DNA of 32,481 nt from an uncultured Opitutia bacterium (GTDB lineage: Bacteria; Verrucomicrobiota; Verrucomicrobiia; Opitutales; Opitutaceae): positions 1-32,481 of the forward strand of contig CAIYFD010000030.1 in assembly GCA_903925425.1 (NCBI GenBank). The letters run 5' to 3'. Positions 22,902-30,509 of this stretch are shown piece by piece. The position numbers were made by a program, and so were the translations under genes. The notes under the pieces are model-generated. The model was given only the letters and a program-made list of their open reading frames with translations. It had not been told where the DNA came from and did no database searches. Position 1 is the first letter of the stretch. Each line of letters opens with the position of its first letter.

Positions 22902-24671
22902 ATGCCCGAAAATCCCGGAGATCGGCAGGAACTGCTGTTGCAAGGCGTCGCCGCCTCGCAGGGCATCGCCTTTGGCCAGGTTTTCCTTTACCTCCAGAAC
23001 GACGTCGAGGTGCCCGACTACGTGGTCGAGCCCGACAAGCGCCAGGACGAGGTCGCGCGGTTCGACCAGGCGCTGCTCCAGACCCGCCAGCAGATCTCGA
23101 ACATCCAGGGCCAGGTGGAAAAGAACCTCGGTCCCGACGAGGCCCGCATTTTTGACGCCCATCTCATGGTCCTCGAGGACCAGGCGCTGATCGGCGAGAC
23201 GGTCCGGGACTTCGAGGCGACGCACCACAACATCGAGACCTGCTTCAACCGCATCGCGGGTCGTTACATCAAGGCCTTCGACGAGATCGACGACGAGTAC
23301 CTGCGGGAGCGGGCCAGCGACATCCGCGACGTGGCGCAGCGCCTGCTCCGGAACCTCCTCGGCCAAGCTGCCCGCAATCTCAGCCAGCTGGCCGAGAAGC
23401 GCATCGTTTTCGCCCACGACATCACACCGTCGGACTCGGCCGGGATCGACCGCAGCCAGGCGCTGGGGGTCGTGACCGATTCCGGGAGCAAGACGAGCCA
23501 CGCGGTGATCGTGGCGCGCTCGATGAAGATCCCGGCGGTCGTGGGCGTGCGCGACGCGACCCAGCGGGTCCGCGACGGCGACTGGGCGATCGTCGACGGC
23601 TACGACGGCGTGGTCATCATCAACCCGTCGGAATCAACCCTGTTCCGCTACGGCCAGATCCGCCGCGCGAAGGAGACCCTGCAGGCGCGCCTGATGGAGG
23701 CCAACCGCCAGCCGGCGGTGACGCTCGACGGCGTGAAGGTCCGGCTGATGGCCAACATCGAGAAAGTCGACGAGGTGGCCCTCGTGAAGGAATACTCCGC
23801 CGAGGGCGTCGGGCTGTTCCGCACGGAGTATCTCTATCTCAACGAGGACAAGATGCCGACCGAGCAGGCGCAGTTTGAGGCTTACCGGGCGATCGCGGCG
23901 GGCATCGCGCCGCAGCCGGTGGTGATCCGCACGCTCGATCTTGGCGGCGACAAGCCGATGGCCTCAAGCGCGCACCTCTTCGGCAAGGAGGAGAATCCCT
24001 TCATGGGTTTCCGGGCCATTCGGTTCTGCCTCGAGCACACGGACATCTTCAAGGACCAGCTCCGGGCGATCCTGCGGGCAAGCAGCCACGGCCGCGTGCA
24101 GGTGATGTACCCAATGATCAGCGGCAGCGAGGAGCTGGCGAAAGCCAATGCGGTGCTCGAGGAGTGCAAGACCGAGCTGCGGAGCCGGGGCGAGAAATTC
24201 GACGAAAAGATCGAGGTTGGCGCGATGATCGAGATTCCCAGTGCGGCCGTGACGGCCGACATCCTGGCGAATCACTGCACCTTCTTCAGCGTCGGCACGA
24301 ACGACCTGATCCAGTACCTGCTGGCGATCGACCGCGTGAACGACCGCATCGCGCACCTCTACGAGCCCAGCCACCCGGCGGTGATCCGCACCCTGCGGGC
24401 CCTCATCGACGTGTCCCACGCGCGGAACATCCCCGTGAGCGTCTGCGGCGAGATGGCCGGCGACCCCGTGTTTGTGCCGCTGCTGCTCGGCCTCGGTATC
24501 GACGCCCTGAGCATGACACCGCCACTGATTCCCGCGGTGCGATATCTCGTCCGGGCCATGACGATGGCCGACGCCAAGGCGCTCGCCGCCGAGGCGCTGA
24601 CCCTGTCCTCCCCCAAGGAAATCTACGCGAAGTGCGACGCCTTCTACCGGGCGCGCATCAAGGTGGATTGA
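22902..24671 (+). CDS. ptsI: PTS enzyme I (phosphoenolpyruvate-protein phosphotransferase)
   Basis: A 589-residue enzyme I, near the usual length. It takes phosphate from PEP and passes it to HPr in the cytoplasm. The phosphohistidine domain has GSKTSHAVIVARSMKIPAVV with active H200. The C-terminal PEP-binding barrel has EGVGLFRTEYLY, TLDLGGDKP, NPFMGFRAIRF, VGTNDLIQYLLAIDR and VCGEMAGDP with C515. No HPr or sugar-specific EII gene lies nearby, so it may serve a regulatory PTS or partners encoded elsewhere. It is divergent from the helicase gene and convergent with the TonB-dependent receptor gene. Confidence 0.95.
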   Translation: MPENPGDRQELLLQGVAASQGIAFGQVFLYLQNDVEVPDYVVEPDKRQDEVARFDQALLQTRQQISNIQGQVEKNLGPDEARIFDAHLMVLEDQALIGETVRDFEATHHNIETCFNRIAGRYIKAFDEIDDEYLRERASDIRDVAQRLLRNLLGQAARNLSQLAEKRIVFAHDITPSDSAGIDRSQALGVVTDSGSKTSHAVIVARSMKIPAVVGVRDATQRVRDGDWAIVDGYDGVVIINPSESTLFRYGQIRRAKETLQARLMEANRQPAVTLDGVKVRLMANIEKVDEVALVKEYSAEGVGLFRTEYLYLNEDKMPTEQAQFEAYRAIAAGIAPQPVVIRTLDLGGDKPMASSAHLFGKEENPFMGFRAIRFCLEHTDIFKDQLRAILRASSHGRVQVMYPMISGSEELAKANAVLEECKTELRSRGEKFDEKIEVGAMIEIPSAAVTADILANHCTFFSVGTNDLIQYLLAIDRVNDRIAHLYEPSHPAVIRTLRALIDVSHARNIPVSVCGEMAGDPVFVPLLLGLGIDALSMTPPLIPAVRYLVRAMTMADAKALAAEALTLSSPKEIYAKCDAFYRARIKVD

Positions 24672-24745
24672 GCTTAGGCCGCGCCCGGTGGGTTGTCCCG
24701 GGTGGCCGGTGCAGAGTGGCCGGCGGATATCTTTTCAGCAGATCG

Positions 24746-24774
24746 CGGCGGAGGCACCGCCTCAGCCCTGCCTT
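24746..24774. repeat. Palindromic repeat, family B, half copy
   Basis: GCGGAGGCACCGCCTCAGCCCTGCCTT matches the right half of the copies at 19961 and 20509. It lies in the 139-base gap between the convergent ptsI and receptor genes, which holds nothing else I recognise. Confidence 0.7.
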
Positions 24775-24810
24775 GATCCATCCTGCGGGCTCTCCCTGTC
24801 AGTCCATTGC

Positions 24811-27800
24811 CTAGAACGAGGCCGTGAGCGACAGCGAGTACGTGCGCCCGCGCCAATCGCCATAGGGCTGGACGCCGGCCCCGGAGGGATGTGCGTCGTA
24901 CGCGGGGAATTTTGCCCCGAACACATTGTTGACCCGCAACTGGGCGTGCAGGCCGGCTCCGGCTGCCACGTGGGGCAGCCAGCGCGACACGTCGCCCTGC
25001 ACGAAGGCGTCGACCTGCCAGTACGGCGCGATCCGGTCGCTGCCCTGCGCCGCGCGCTGATCCGCGGGCAGGGCGCGGGTGTGCAGGTACTGGCTGTCGA
25101 GTCCGACCCCGTTGCCACCGCGCGTCCACGACGCGCCGAGGTTGGCGCGATGCTTGACGAGGGCCGCGTCGGCCGCGTCGGGATCGCGCAGCTCATCGAC
25201 CTTTGCGGAGGCGGGGAAAATCTGCCGGTCGAAGCGGAGGTATTGCACCCACCGGCCGTGCAGTTCGAGGGTTCCGCCCGCCGCCATCGGCCAGGAATAG
25301 TCCAGCGTCGTGGTCGCGCTCTGCGAATGCCGCCACGAGGAGTTGATGGCGCCCGTTAGCACCGAGACGATGATTCCGTCCGCGGCCCGCTTCACCCGCT
25401 CGGGCCAGAGGGTTTCGAGATTCACCACCGTCTGGGCGTCGAGCGTGAGCGCCTCGTCGGTTTTGCGCGTGTCGAGGAAATCGAGCCCCAGGCGGAAGTG
25501 GTGCTGGTCGCCGGCCTGGTAGGCCAGCCCCACCGCCTGCGTCACGGCGGACTCGGGCCGGAGTCCCGGATTCAGGGCTTCGCTGGCGATCACGCCGTAC
25601 TGCGCGCCTCCGCGCGTCGGGTCCGTGATCTGCACTTGATCCACGCCACCTCCGCCCACGCCGCCGATGGCGCCGGCCGCGGCCTTTGGCCGGCTCATGT
25701 ACGCGGTGGGAAACCGGCTCGCGGTGGCGAACGTGGCGCGTGCTGAGAATCCGCCGGCCAGGTTCAGGCGGAATCCCACGGTCGGCGACACGTTGCTCTC
25801 CTTGGCGGTGTCGGCCGCGACGTAGCGGACCGACGCGGTGCCCTCGGTGCTCAGCAGCCAGTCGGGGAGATGCGCCGCCGGCACGAGTGGGGCCTGCAGC
25901 TCGCCGAACGCGCTGTAGTGTTGGAGCGTGCGCCCGGTCCACTGCACCGGAGTCCCGGCGAGGGTGCCGTCGCCGTAGCGGCGCTCGTCGCGGAAATCCT
26001 GCAGCTCGGTTCTCCGGTAATCGGCGCCCACGTTGAGAACGCCCGTGCCGGTCGGCAGCCGCAGCGACGACTGGGTCAGGCGGACGGCTGCATCCAGCGT
26101 CGTGTAATCGCCGAGCGTCACAAATTTGCCGGGCTTGCCGTAGTGGATCAGGACCTGGTCGTAGAACGCCGCTTCCGGGCCATGGACCTGCGTGTCGCGG
26201 AAGGGCTGGTAGCGGCCGTCATTAGTGAGTTGCTGCCACCGCACCGGGTCGGCTCCGGCCAGGCCGCGGTACGTGGCGGTGTTGTGCGCGTACTGGCCGT
26301 CGAGCGCGAGGCGCCAGCCGGTCGGATGCTTGAGCGTGGCGTCGAGCACGAGGGAGGAAAAGCCCCGGCGGGTCTCGCCATAGTTTTCGCCGAGACGGAG
26401 GGGGACATCCTGCAGCGCCACGCGCACGTCTTGCCCAAAGGAATTTCCCGGCGCGGCGGTCGGGACGAGGAGATCGGCCGTGAAGACGTCGAATCCGCGG
26501 TGGCTCGAGGTTTGGGCCGTTGTGAAGTCCGCGCCGAGTTGCAGCGCGGGGGAGGCATCGTAGACGGCGGAGCCGAACCAGGTGCTGCGGCCCTGCTCGC
26601 GTCCGTACGGGTAATCGACGCTGAAAAGCGAGGTCGCCATGCCGCCGGGCGAGTCGAACAGCGCCTGGTTCTTCACGCCGGCGCGTCCGGTGAAGGCACT
26701 CAGCCCGCCGCCGCCATTCGCGCCCGGCGCGACGGAAGCGAAGGAGGCCGACCCGGGACCGAACAGGGGGCTGCCGTTGGCGCTGCGGACATTGGGCGTG
26801 GCGCGGTAGAGCGGATCGCCTGCGTTCCCCGCCGCGGCGAGGTGCGCCTGCCGGTAGCCGAGCTCGGATTCCACCGGCGGGCTTGAACGTGTGAAGCTCG
26901 CGCTCACCCGGGCGCGGAGCGCCCCGCCGAGGAAGCTGCGCGCATGCATGAGCGAGAGCGACGACTGCGGGGCGTCGAACCCTCCGAGGGCGTTGTTGTA
27001 GGTGGTCGAGATCTCGGTGGCGTTTTTCTCCGCCTCGGGTCGGAGGACGATGTTGACGACCCCGCCCACGGCGTTGCCGCTGTAGAGCGACGAGGAGGAG
27101 ACGGGCAGTACTTCGATCTGCTGCACGAGGCTCAAGGGGATGAAATTCACGTCGGGCGGCTGGGTCCCGTGACCGAAGGCCGTGAGCACCTCCGGCAGGC
27201 GGCGGCCATTCACGAGGATGACAGTCTCGCTCGCCTCGTAACCGCGGAAACGGAGATTGGTGCTCCCGGTCGCGAAGCTGGCGCTGCCGTTCCCCTCGCC
27301 CGGGGTCTCGGTCGGCGAGCCGATGGCGGCGTCGCTCTCCAATACCTCCCGCTGGAGGAAATCGTTCAGGTCGACGACCCCGCTGCGGGTGATCTGCGCC
27401 CGGTCGTAGATGGTGTACGGCAGCGGGCCGTCGGCCGTGCGCGGCAGGTCGAGGTTTCCCCCGGCGCGGCCCGACACGAGCGAGTCTGCACGTTCATCGG
27501 TGACCGACTCCAAGCGGCCCTCGACAATGACGGGAGCCAAGCGGGTGGTTCCGCCGTCGGGCTCTAGGAGCAGGGGTACTAGGGTGGCGGCGCGGCCGGC
27601 CTCGATCTTCACCGCCGCAATCTCTGTCGACCGGTAGCCATCCGCCTGGACCACGAGGCGATGGCTGCCCGGGGAAACGCCCCGGAACTGGAATTCGCCG
27701 CGGCGGTTGGTGACCGTCGCCTTCCCCGTGTCGGGCAGTGCGACTTGGGCACCCCGCAAGGGGGTGCCGTCGGTGGCGGTCACGTGCCCGCCGATCGTCC

Positions 27801-28113
27801 CGACCGGCGGAGTGCCCCGCGTGACGATGAATTTTCCGGCGCGGTTTCGCGCGCCGACAAAACCGGTGCCGGTCAGCAGCCGATGCAAGGCCTCCTCCGG
27901 CTCGAGTTGGCCAACGACCGCCTGGGTCTGCCGGCTGCGGAGATCGTCGAGGGAGAAAAAGACCTCCTCGTGCGACTGGCGTGAGAAGGCCAGCAGGGCC
28001 ACGTCCGCCGCCTGGACCGGCAGGTTAAAATCGACCGGGGCGGCGAGCGCCAACGCCGGCAGACCCAAAATGGTCGCCAAGAGTAGACGGAGAAGAAGGA
28101 GGAGGCTTCTCAA
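24811..28113 (-). CDS. TonB-dependent outer-membrane receptor with STN domain
   Basis: A 1100-residue outer-membrane transporter. A hydrophobic signal peptide (about 1-24, ending ALALAAP) is followed by a secretin/TonB N-terminal (STN) domain (about 27-100), a carboxypeptidase-regulatory-like beta-sandwich (about 105-185), the plug (about 215-360, with FRGYEASETVILVNGRRLP and LYSGNAVGGVVNIVLRPE) and a large beta-barrel ending in the terminal Phe (LSLTASF). The STN domain normally signals to a FecR-like anti-sigma factor, but no sigma/anti-sigma pair lies in this window. The substrate is unknown. The start appears to be TTG at 28113; no in-frame ATG or GTG precedes it closely and the signal peptide begins right there. 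A perfect 15-base palindrome lies about 24 bases upstream (28137-28151). Confidence 0.9.
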   Translation of the reverse strand: MRSLLLLLRLLLATILGLPALALAAPVDFNLPVQAADVALLAFSRQSHEEVFFSLDDLRSRQTQAVVGQLEPEEALHRLLTGTGFVGARNRAGKFIVTRGTPPVGTIGGHVTATDGTPLRGAQVALPDTGKATVTNRRGEFQFRGVSPGSHRLVVQADGYRSTEIAAVKIEAGRAATLVPLLLEPDGGTTRLAPVIVEGRLESVTDERADSLVSGRAGGNLDLPRTADGPLPYTIYDRAQITRSGVVDLNDFLQREVLESDAAIGSPTETPGEGNGSASFATGSTNLRFRGYEASETVILVNGRRLPEVLTAFGHGTQPPDVNFIPLSLVQQIEVLPVSSSSLYSGNAVGGVVNIVLRPEAEKNATEISTTYNNALGGFDAPQSSLSLMHARSFLGGALRARVSASFTRSSPPVESELGYRQAHLAAAGNAGDPLYRATPNVRSANGSPLFGPGSASFASVAPGANGGGGLSAFTGRAGVKNQALFDSPGGMATSLFSVDYPYGREQGRSTWFGSAVYDASPALQLGADFTTAQTSSHRGFDVFTADLLVPTAAPGNSFGQDVRVALQDVPLRLGENYGETRRGFSSLVLDATLKHPTGWRLALDGQYAHNTATYRGLAGADPVRWQQLTNDGRYQPFRDTQVHGPEAAFYDQVLIHYGKPGKFVTLGDYTTLDAAVRLTQSSLRLPTGTGVLNVGADYRRTELQDFRDERRYGDGTLAGTPVQWTGRTLQHYSAFGELQAPLVPAAHLPDWLLSTEGTASVRYVAADTAKESNVSPTVGFRLNLAGGFSARATFATASRFPTAYMSRPKAAAGAIGGVGGGGVDQVQITDPTRGGAQYGVIASEALNPGLRPESAVTQAVGLAYQAGDQHHFRLGLDFLDTRKTDEALTLDAQTVVNLETLWPERVKRAADGIIVSVLTGAINSSWRHSQSATTTLDYSWPMAAGGTLELHGRWVQYLRFDRQIFPASAKVDELRDPDAADAALVKHRANLGASWTRGGNGVGLDSQYLHTRALPADQRAAQGSDRIAPYWQVDAFVQGDVSRWLPHVAAGAGLHAQLRVNNVFGAKFPAYDAHPSGAGVQPYGDWRGRTYSLSLTASF

Positions 28114-28196
28114 CGGGACGATGGCGATGCAGTGAAGGCGGATGATCCGCCCAGGTGGGCGACCACCGGTTGACTCGCCTCAACAGGCATCCGAAC

Positions 28197-28634
28197 TCAG
28201 TTCCCCGCCGGGGCCTGGGGAAGGGGCGCGGCCAGCTGTACCGTGGTCGGATCCGCGCCGGCTGGTGCACCGGGGGCAAACGGGGAGATGATCGGATCGT
28301 TGGGGGCATTGCCGGGCCCGGCGGTGGTGCCGCCGCGGGCGGTGGAGCTGCGGATCTTCGGCGTCGCGAGGGTGAGACGGAGCTGGGTGCCGTTTCCCGT
28401 CAGGGTCACGGAGTCGCTCTTGCCATCGCTGGACGCATTGTAGGATTGCACGTTATAGCCGGAAAAAGTGTCGCCGACCGAGACCCAGGCGGCGACGCCG
28501 GTCGTTGAGTTGACCAGCCGGACCATCGTCTTGCCGGGGCCGGCCGAGATCACACCGGCGACCTGAATGGCGTCGGCGGCCCGGAGACCGGCCAGCAGGG
28601 AGAAAAATAGCACCCGGATCCGAAGGGGTTTCAT
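28197..28634 (-). CDS. Small secreted protein of unknown function upstream of the receptor
   Basis: A 145-residue protein with a clear signal peptide (MKPLRIRVLFFSLLAGLRAADA, cleaved near residue 22). The mature part has a short beta-rich segment (IQVAGVISAGPGKTMVRLVN ... SVGDTFSGYNVQSYN) resembling the small periplasmic domain of pilus/secretion proteins of the PilP/GspC sort, but too short to assign. The C-terminal half is Gly/Pro/Ala-rich and probably disordered. It precedes the TonB-dependent receptor on the same strand by 83 bases and follows another secreted protein, so the three may be an operon. Confidence 0.7.
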   Translation of the reverse strand: MKPLRIRVLFFSLLAGLRAADAIQVAGVISAGPGKTMVRLVNSTTGVAAWVSVGDTFSGYNVQSYNASSDGKSDSVTLTGNGTQLRLTLATPKIRSSTARGGTTAGPGNAPNDPIISPFAPGAPAGADPTTVQLAAPLPQAPAGN

Positions 28635-28704
28635 GGGCGGTAGGGGGTGTGGCACACGGCAATGACGCCCGGAAACGGCGTTGGCAACGGGGAAGCCCGT
28701 TTTT

Positions 28705-29325
28705 TCAGAACTCCGGGCGGCGCCGGCCTCCGCCGGGGCCGAGCAACTCGAGCGTCTCGACGACCTGCTGGAGCTGTTTGAACTCGGGGCCGGCCAGATC
28801 ATCGCAGAGAATTGAGACAATCGCGATGATGCCCGAGGCCGGCCGGAACATACCCACCGTGATGGTCTTGTAGTCCCCGGGGACGGGCTTTTTCCCCACG
28901 AGCTTCGGGTCGGTGTAGCTGCTGTAGTAGCCGTAGCCGCTGCGGAGTTTGAAGGTTTGCAGCACGGTGCGTTTCTCGACGGAGGCGTCCGCCTCGTCCC
29001 CACCGATCTCGATGGCCCGCGCCCGCACCTCGGCGGCGGTCTCGAGTTTTCCCTCCTCGGGGAACCCAAAGGTGAGGCGGGCGGTGGCGTTCACTCCCGG
29101 CGGGGCCTTGAGGGAGAGATCGAGGGGGTTGTCGGGATCCTCGCGGACCACGGTCCAGCCGGCGGGGAGGGTGACAATAATCCGGCCCTTGGCCTGAAGG
29201 TCGATGGTCTCGGTTTTGGGTGCGGCGGATTCCACGGGTGCTGTGCCCTTGGGGGCGTTGGCAGCAAAGGCGGAGGCGGCGCCCAGGAATAGGACGGTGA
29301 GAATGGTGGGAATGAGTGGCTTCAT
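28705..29325 (-). CDS. Secreted hypothetical protein, 206 residues
   Basis: An N-terminal signal peptide (MKPLIPTILTVLFLGAASAFAANA) precedes a beta-rich domain (about 40-195) starting DLQAKGRIIVTLPAGWTVV, a layout seen in periplasmic proteins that resemble the PsbP/Mog1-like fold. I do not recognise a named family. The C-terminus GGGRRRPEF is probably flexible. It lies 70 bases upstream of the second small secreted gene and the receptor, all on the minus strand. A family A palindrome sits just upstream (29344-29428). Confidence 0.7.
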   Translation of the reverse strand: MKPLIPTILTVLFLGAASAFAANAPKGTAPVESAAPKTETIDLQAKGRIIVTLPAGWTVVREDPDNPLDLSLKAPPGVNATARLTFGFPEEGKLETAAEVRARAIEIGGDEADASVEKRTVLQTFKLRSGYGYYSSYTDPKLVGKKPVPGDYKTITVGMFRPASGIIAIVSILCDDLAGPEFKQLQQVVETLELLGPGGGRRRPEF

Positions 29326-29343
29326 GGGAGCGAGGCGGCCCGA

Positions 29344-29428
29344 TTTTTAACCACGGATTGCACGGTTCACACGGATAGAACGGGTCGCATGGTTTTCATC
29401 CGTGAAATCCGTGGCATCCGTGGTCAAA
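29344..29428. repeat. Palindromic repeat, family A, copy 2
   Basis: TTTTTAACCACGGATTGCACGGTTCACACGGAT pairs with ATCCGTGAAATCCGTGGCATCCGTGGTCAAA. It shares the AACCACGGA / TCCGTGGTT units of the copy at 16320. It lies directly between the 206-residue secreted gene and the ArsR fusion gene. Confidence 0.85.
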
Positions 29429-29434
29429 TATTCA

Positions 29435-30367
29435 TCACGTCTTCACGCCGGTGGCCAGTAGGGTTTCGAAGTGGGGCGGGGCGGCTTCGCGGGAGACGGC
29501 GGTGACCTCGACCTTGGTGAAGCCGGCACGTTTCAGGAACCCGTGCAGCGCGGCCTCCTTGAAACCGAGCCAGACATCGGCGTAGAGCTCGCGGGCTTTT
29601 TCGAACCGGTGCTCGTTCAGGTCGAGCAGCAGCAACTGGCCGCCGGGGCGCAGAATGCGGAAGGCCTCGTCGACCGCGCGCTGCGGGTGCTGGGCGTGGT
29701 GGAGGGCCTGGCTGAGGATGGCGAGCTCCACGGCCCCGTCGGGCAGCGGCACCTGCTCGATGTCGCCCAGCCGGTACTCGAGGTTGTGCAGGCCGTTTTT
29801 TCGGGCGAGGTCGGTGCCCACCTCGACCATGCGCGGGGAGTTGTCGATGCACCAGACCTGGCGGGCGCGGCGTGCGAGCAACTGCGAGATCAGGCCCTCG
29901 CCGGCGCCCAGGTCGGCCACGGAGATGGCCGGGACGAGGCGCAGGGCGAGGTGGCCGATCGCCTCCCAGGAACGCCCGGGGCAGTGTTTCCGGCCGAGCC
30001 GGCCGGCGATGAGGTTGAAGTACTGCTCGGAGACGCGGCGGCGTTTCTGCAGGATCCGGTCAAGGTTCTCCCGGTCGCTCTCGACCATCGGCAGGCCGGC
30101 CACTGATTCGACTGCGCTCCGGACCAGCGCGAGTGCGCGCGGCGGCAGGTCCGCCCGCGGCGAATAAAAGGCCTTCTTGCCGTCGCGCCGGTCGCTGACC
30201 AGCGCGGCTTTCCGCAGCAGGGCCAGTTGCGAGGAAATGCGGGACTGCGCCATGCCGAGGACTTCCTGGAGCTCGGCGACTGACAGCTCTTCGCGCTGCA
30301 ACAGGGCGAGGAGGCGGAGGCGGGTGGGATCGGACAGCGCCTTGAGGATATCCCACGATTGGTTCAC
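29435..30367 (-). CDS. ArsR-family regulator fused to a SAM-dependent methyltransferase
   Basis: A 310-residue two-domain protein. The N-terminal winged helix (about 1-95) has ALSDPTRLRLLALL and the recognition helix region GMAQSRISSQLALLRKAALV of ArsR/SmtB repressors. No obvious metal-binding Cys pair is present. The C-terminal class I methyltransferase (about 115-300) has SAM motif I VADLGAGEG (150-158), CIDNSPRMVEV and LSQALHHAQHP, with RPGGQLLLLDL. Proteins of this arrangement often regulate methionine or SAM-cycle genes, with SAM or SAH as the likely ligand, but no such genes are visible here. It begins 142 bases downstream of the GreA stop, across a strong inverted repeat. Confidence 0.88.
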   Translation of the reverse strand: MNQSWDILKALSDPTRLRLLALLQREELSVAELQEVLGMAQSRISSQLALLRKAALVSDRRDGKKAFYSPRADLPPRALALVRSAVESVAGLPMVESDRENLDRILQKRRRVSEQYFNLIAGRLGRKHCPGRSWEAIGHLALRLVPAISVADLGAGEGLISQLLARRARQVWCIDNSPRMVEVGTDLARKNGLHNLEYRLGDIEQVPLPDGAVELAILSQALHHAQHPQRAVDEAFRILRPGGQLLLLDLNEHRFEKARELYADVWLGFKEAALHGFLKRAGFTKVEVTAVSREAAPPHFETLLATGVKT

Positions 30368-30420
30368 GGGCGCGGACGTTTGCGCGGGGCGCCGCGGTTG
30401 GCAATGGCGCTTCGCGCCAA

Positions 30421-30504
30421 AAGGCTGGAGGCAGGAGGCTGGAGGCGGAAGGTCCGAGACAAGGGCTTTTGCCCTTCAACCTCCCGCCTCCCGCCTTCAG
30501 CCTT
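30421..30504. repeat. Inverted repeat C between greA and the ArsR fusion gene
   Basis: Arms AAGGCTGGAGGCAGGAGGCTGGAGG (30421-30445) and CCTCCCGCCTCCCGCCTTCAGCCTT (30480-30504) pair with three mismatches. At the centre is a perfect hairpin AAGGGC-TTTT-GCCCTT. The whole could fold into a long hairpin and terminate greA transcription. Confidence 0.8.
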
Positions 30505-30509
30505 CCGGA

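Noticed and set aside
28137-28151. 15-base palindrome GGCGGATGATCCGCC upstream of the receptor gene
   Set aside because: A 7-bp arm is expected often by chance in GC-rich DNA, and no second copy or regulator supports an operator.
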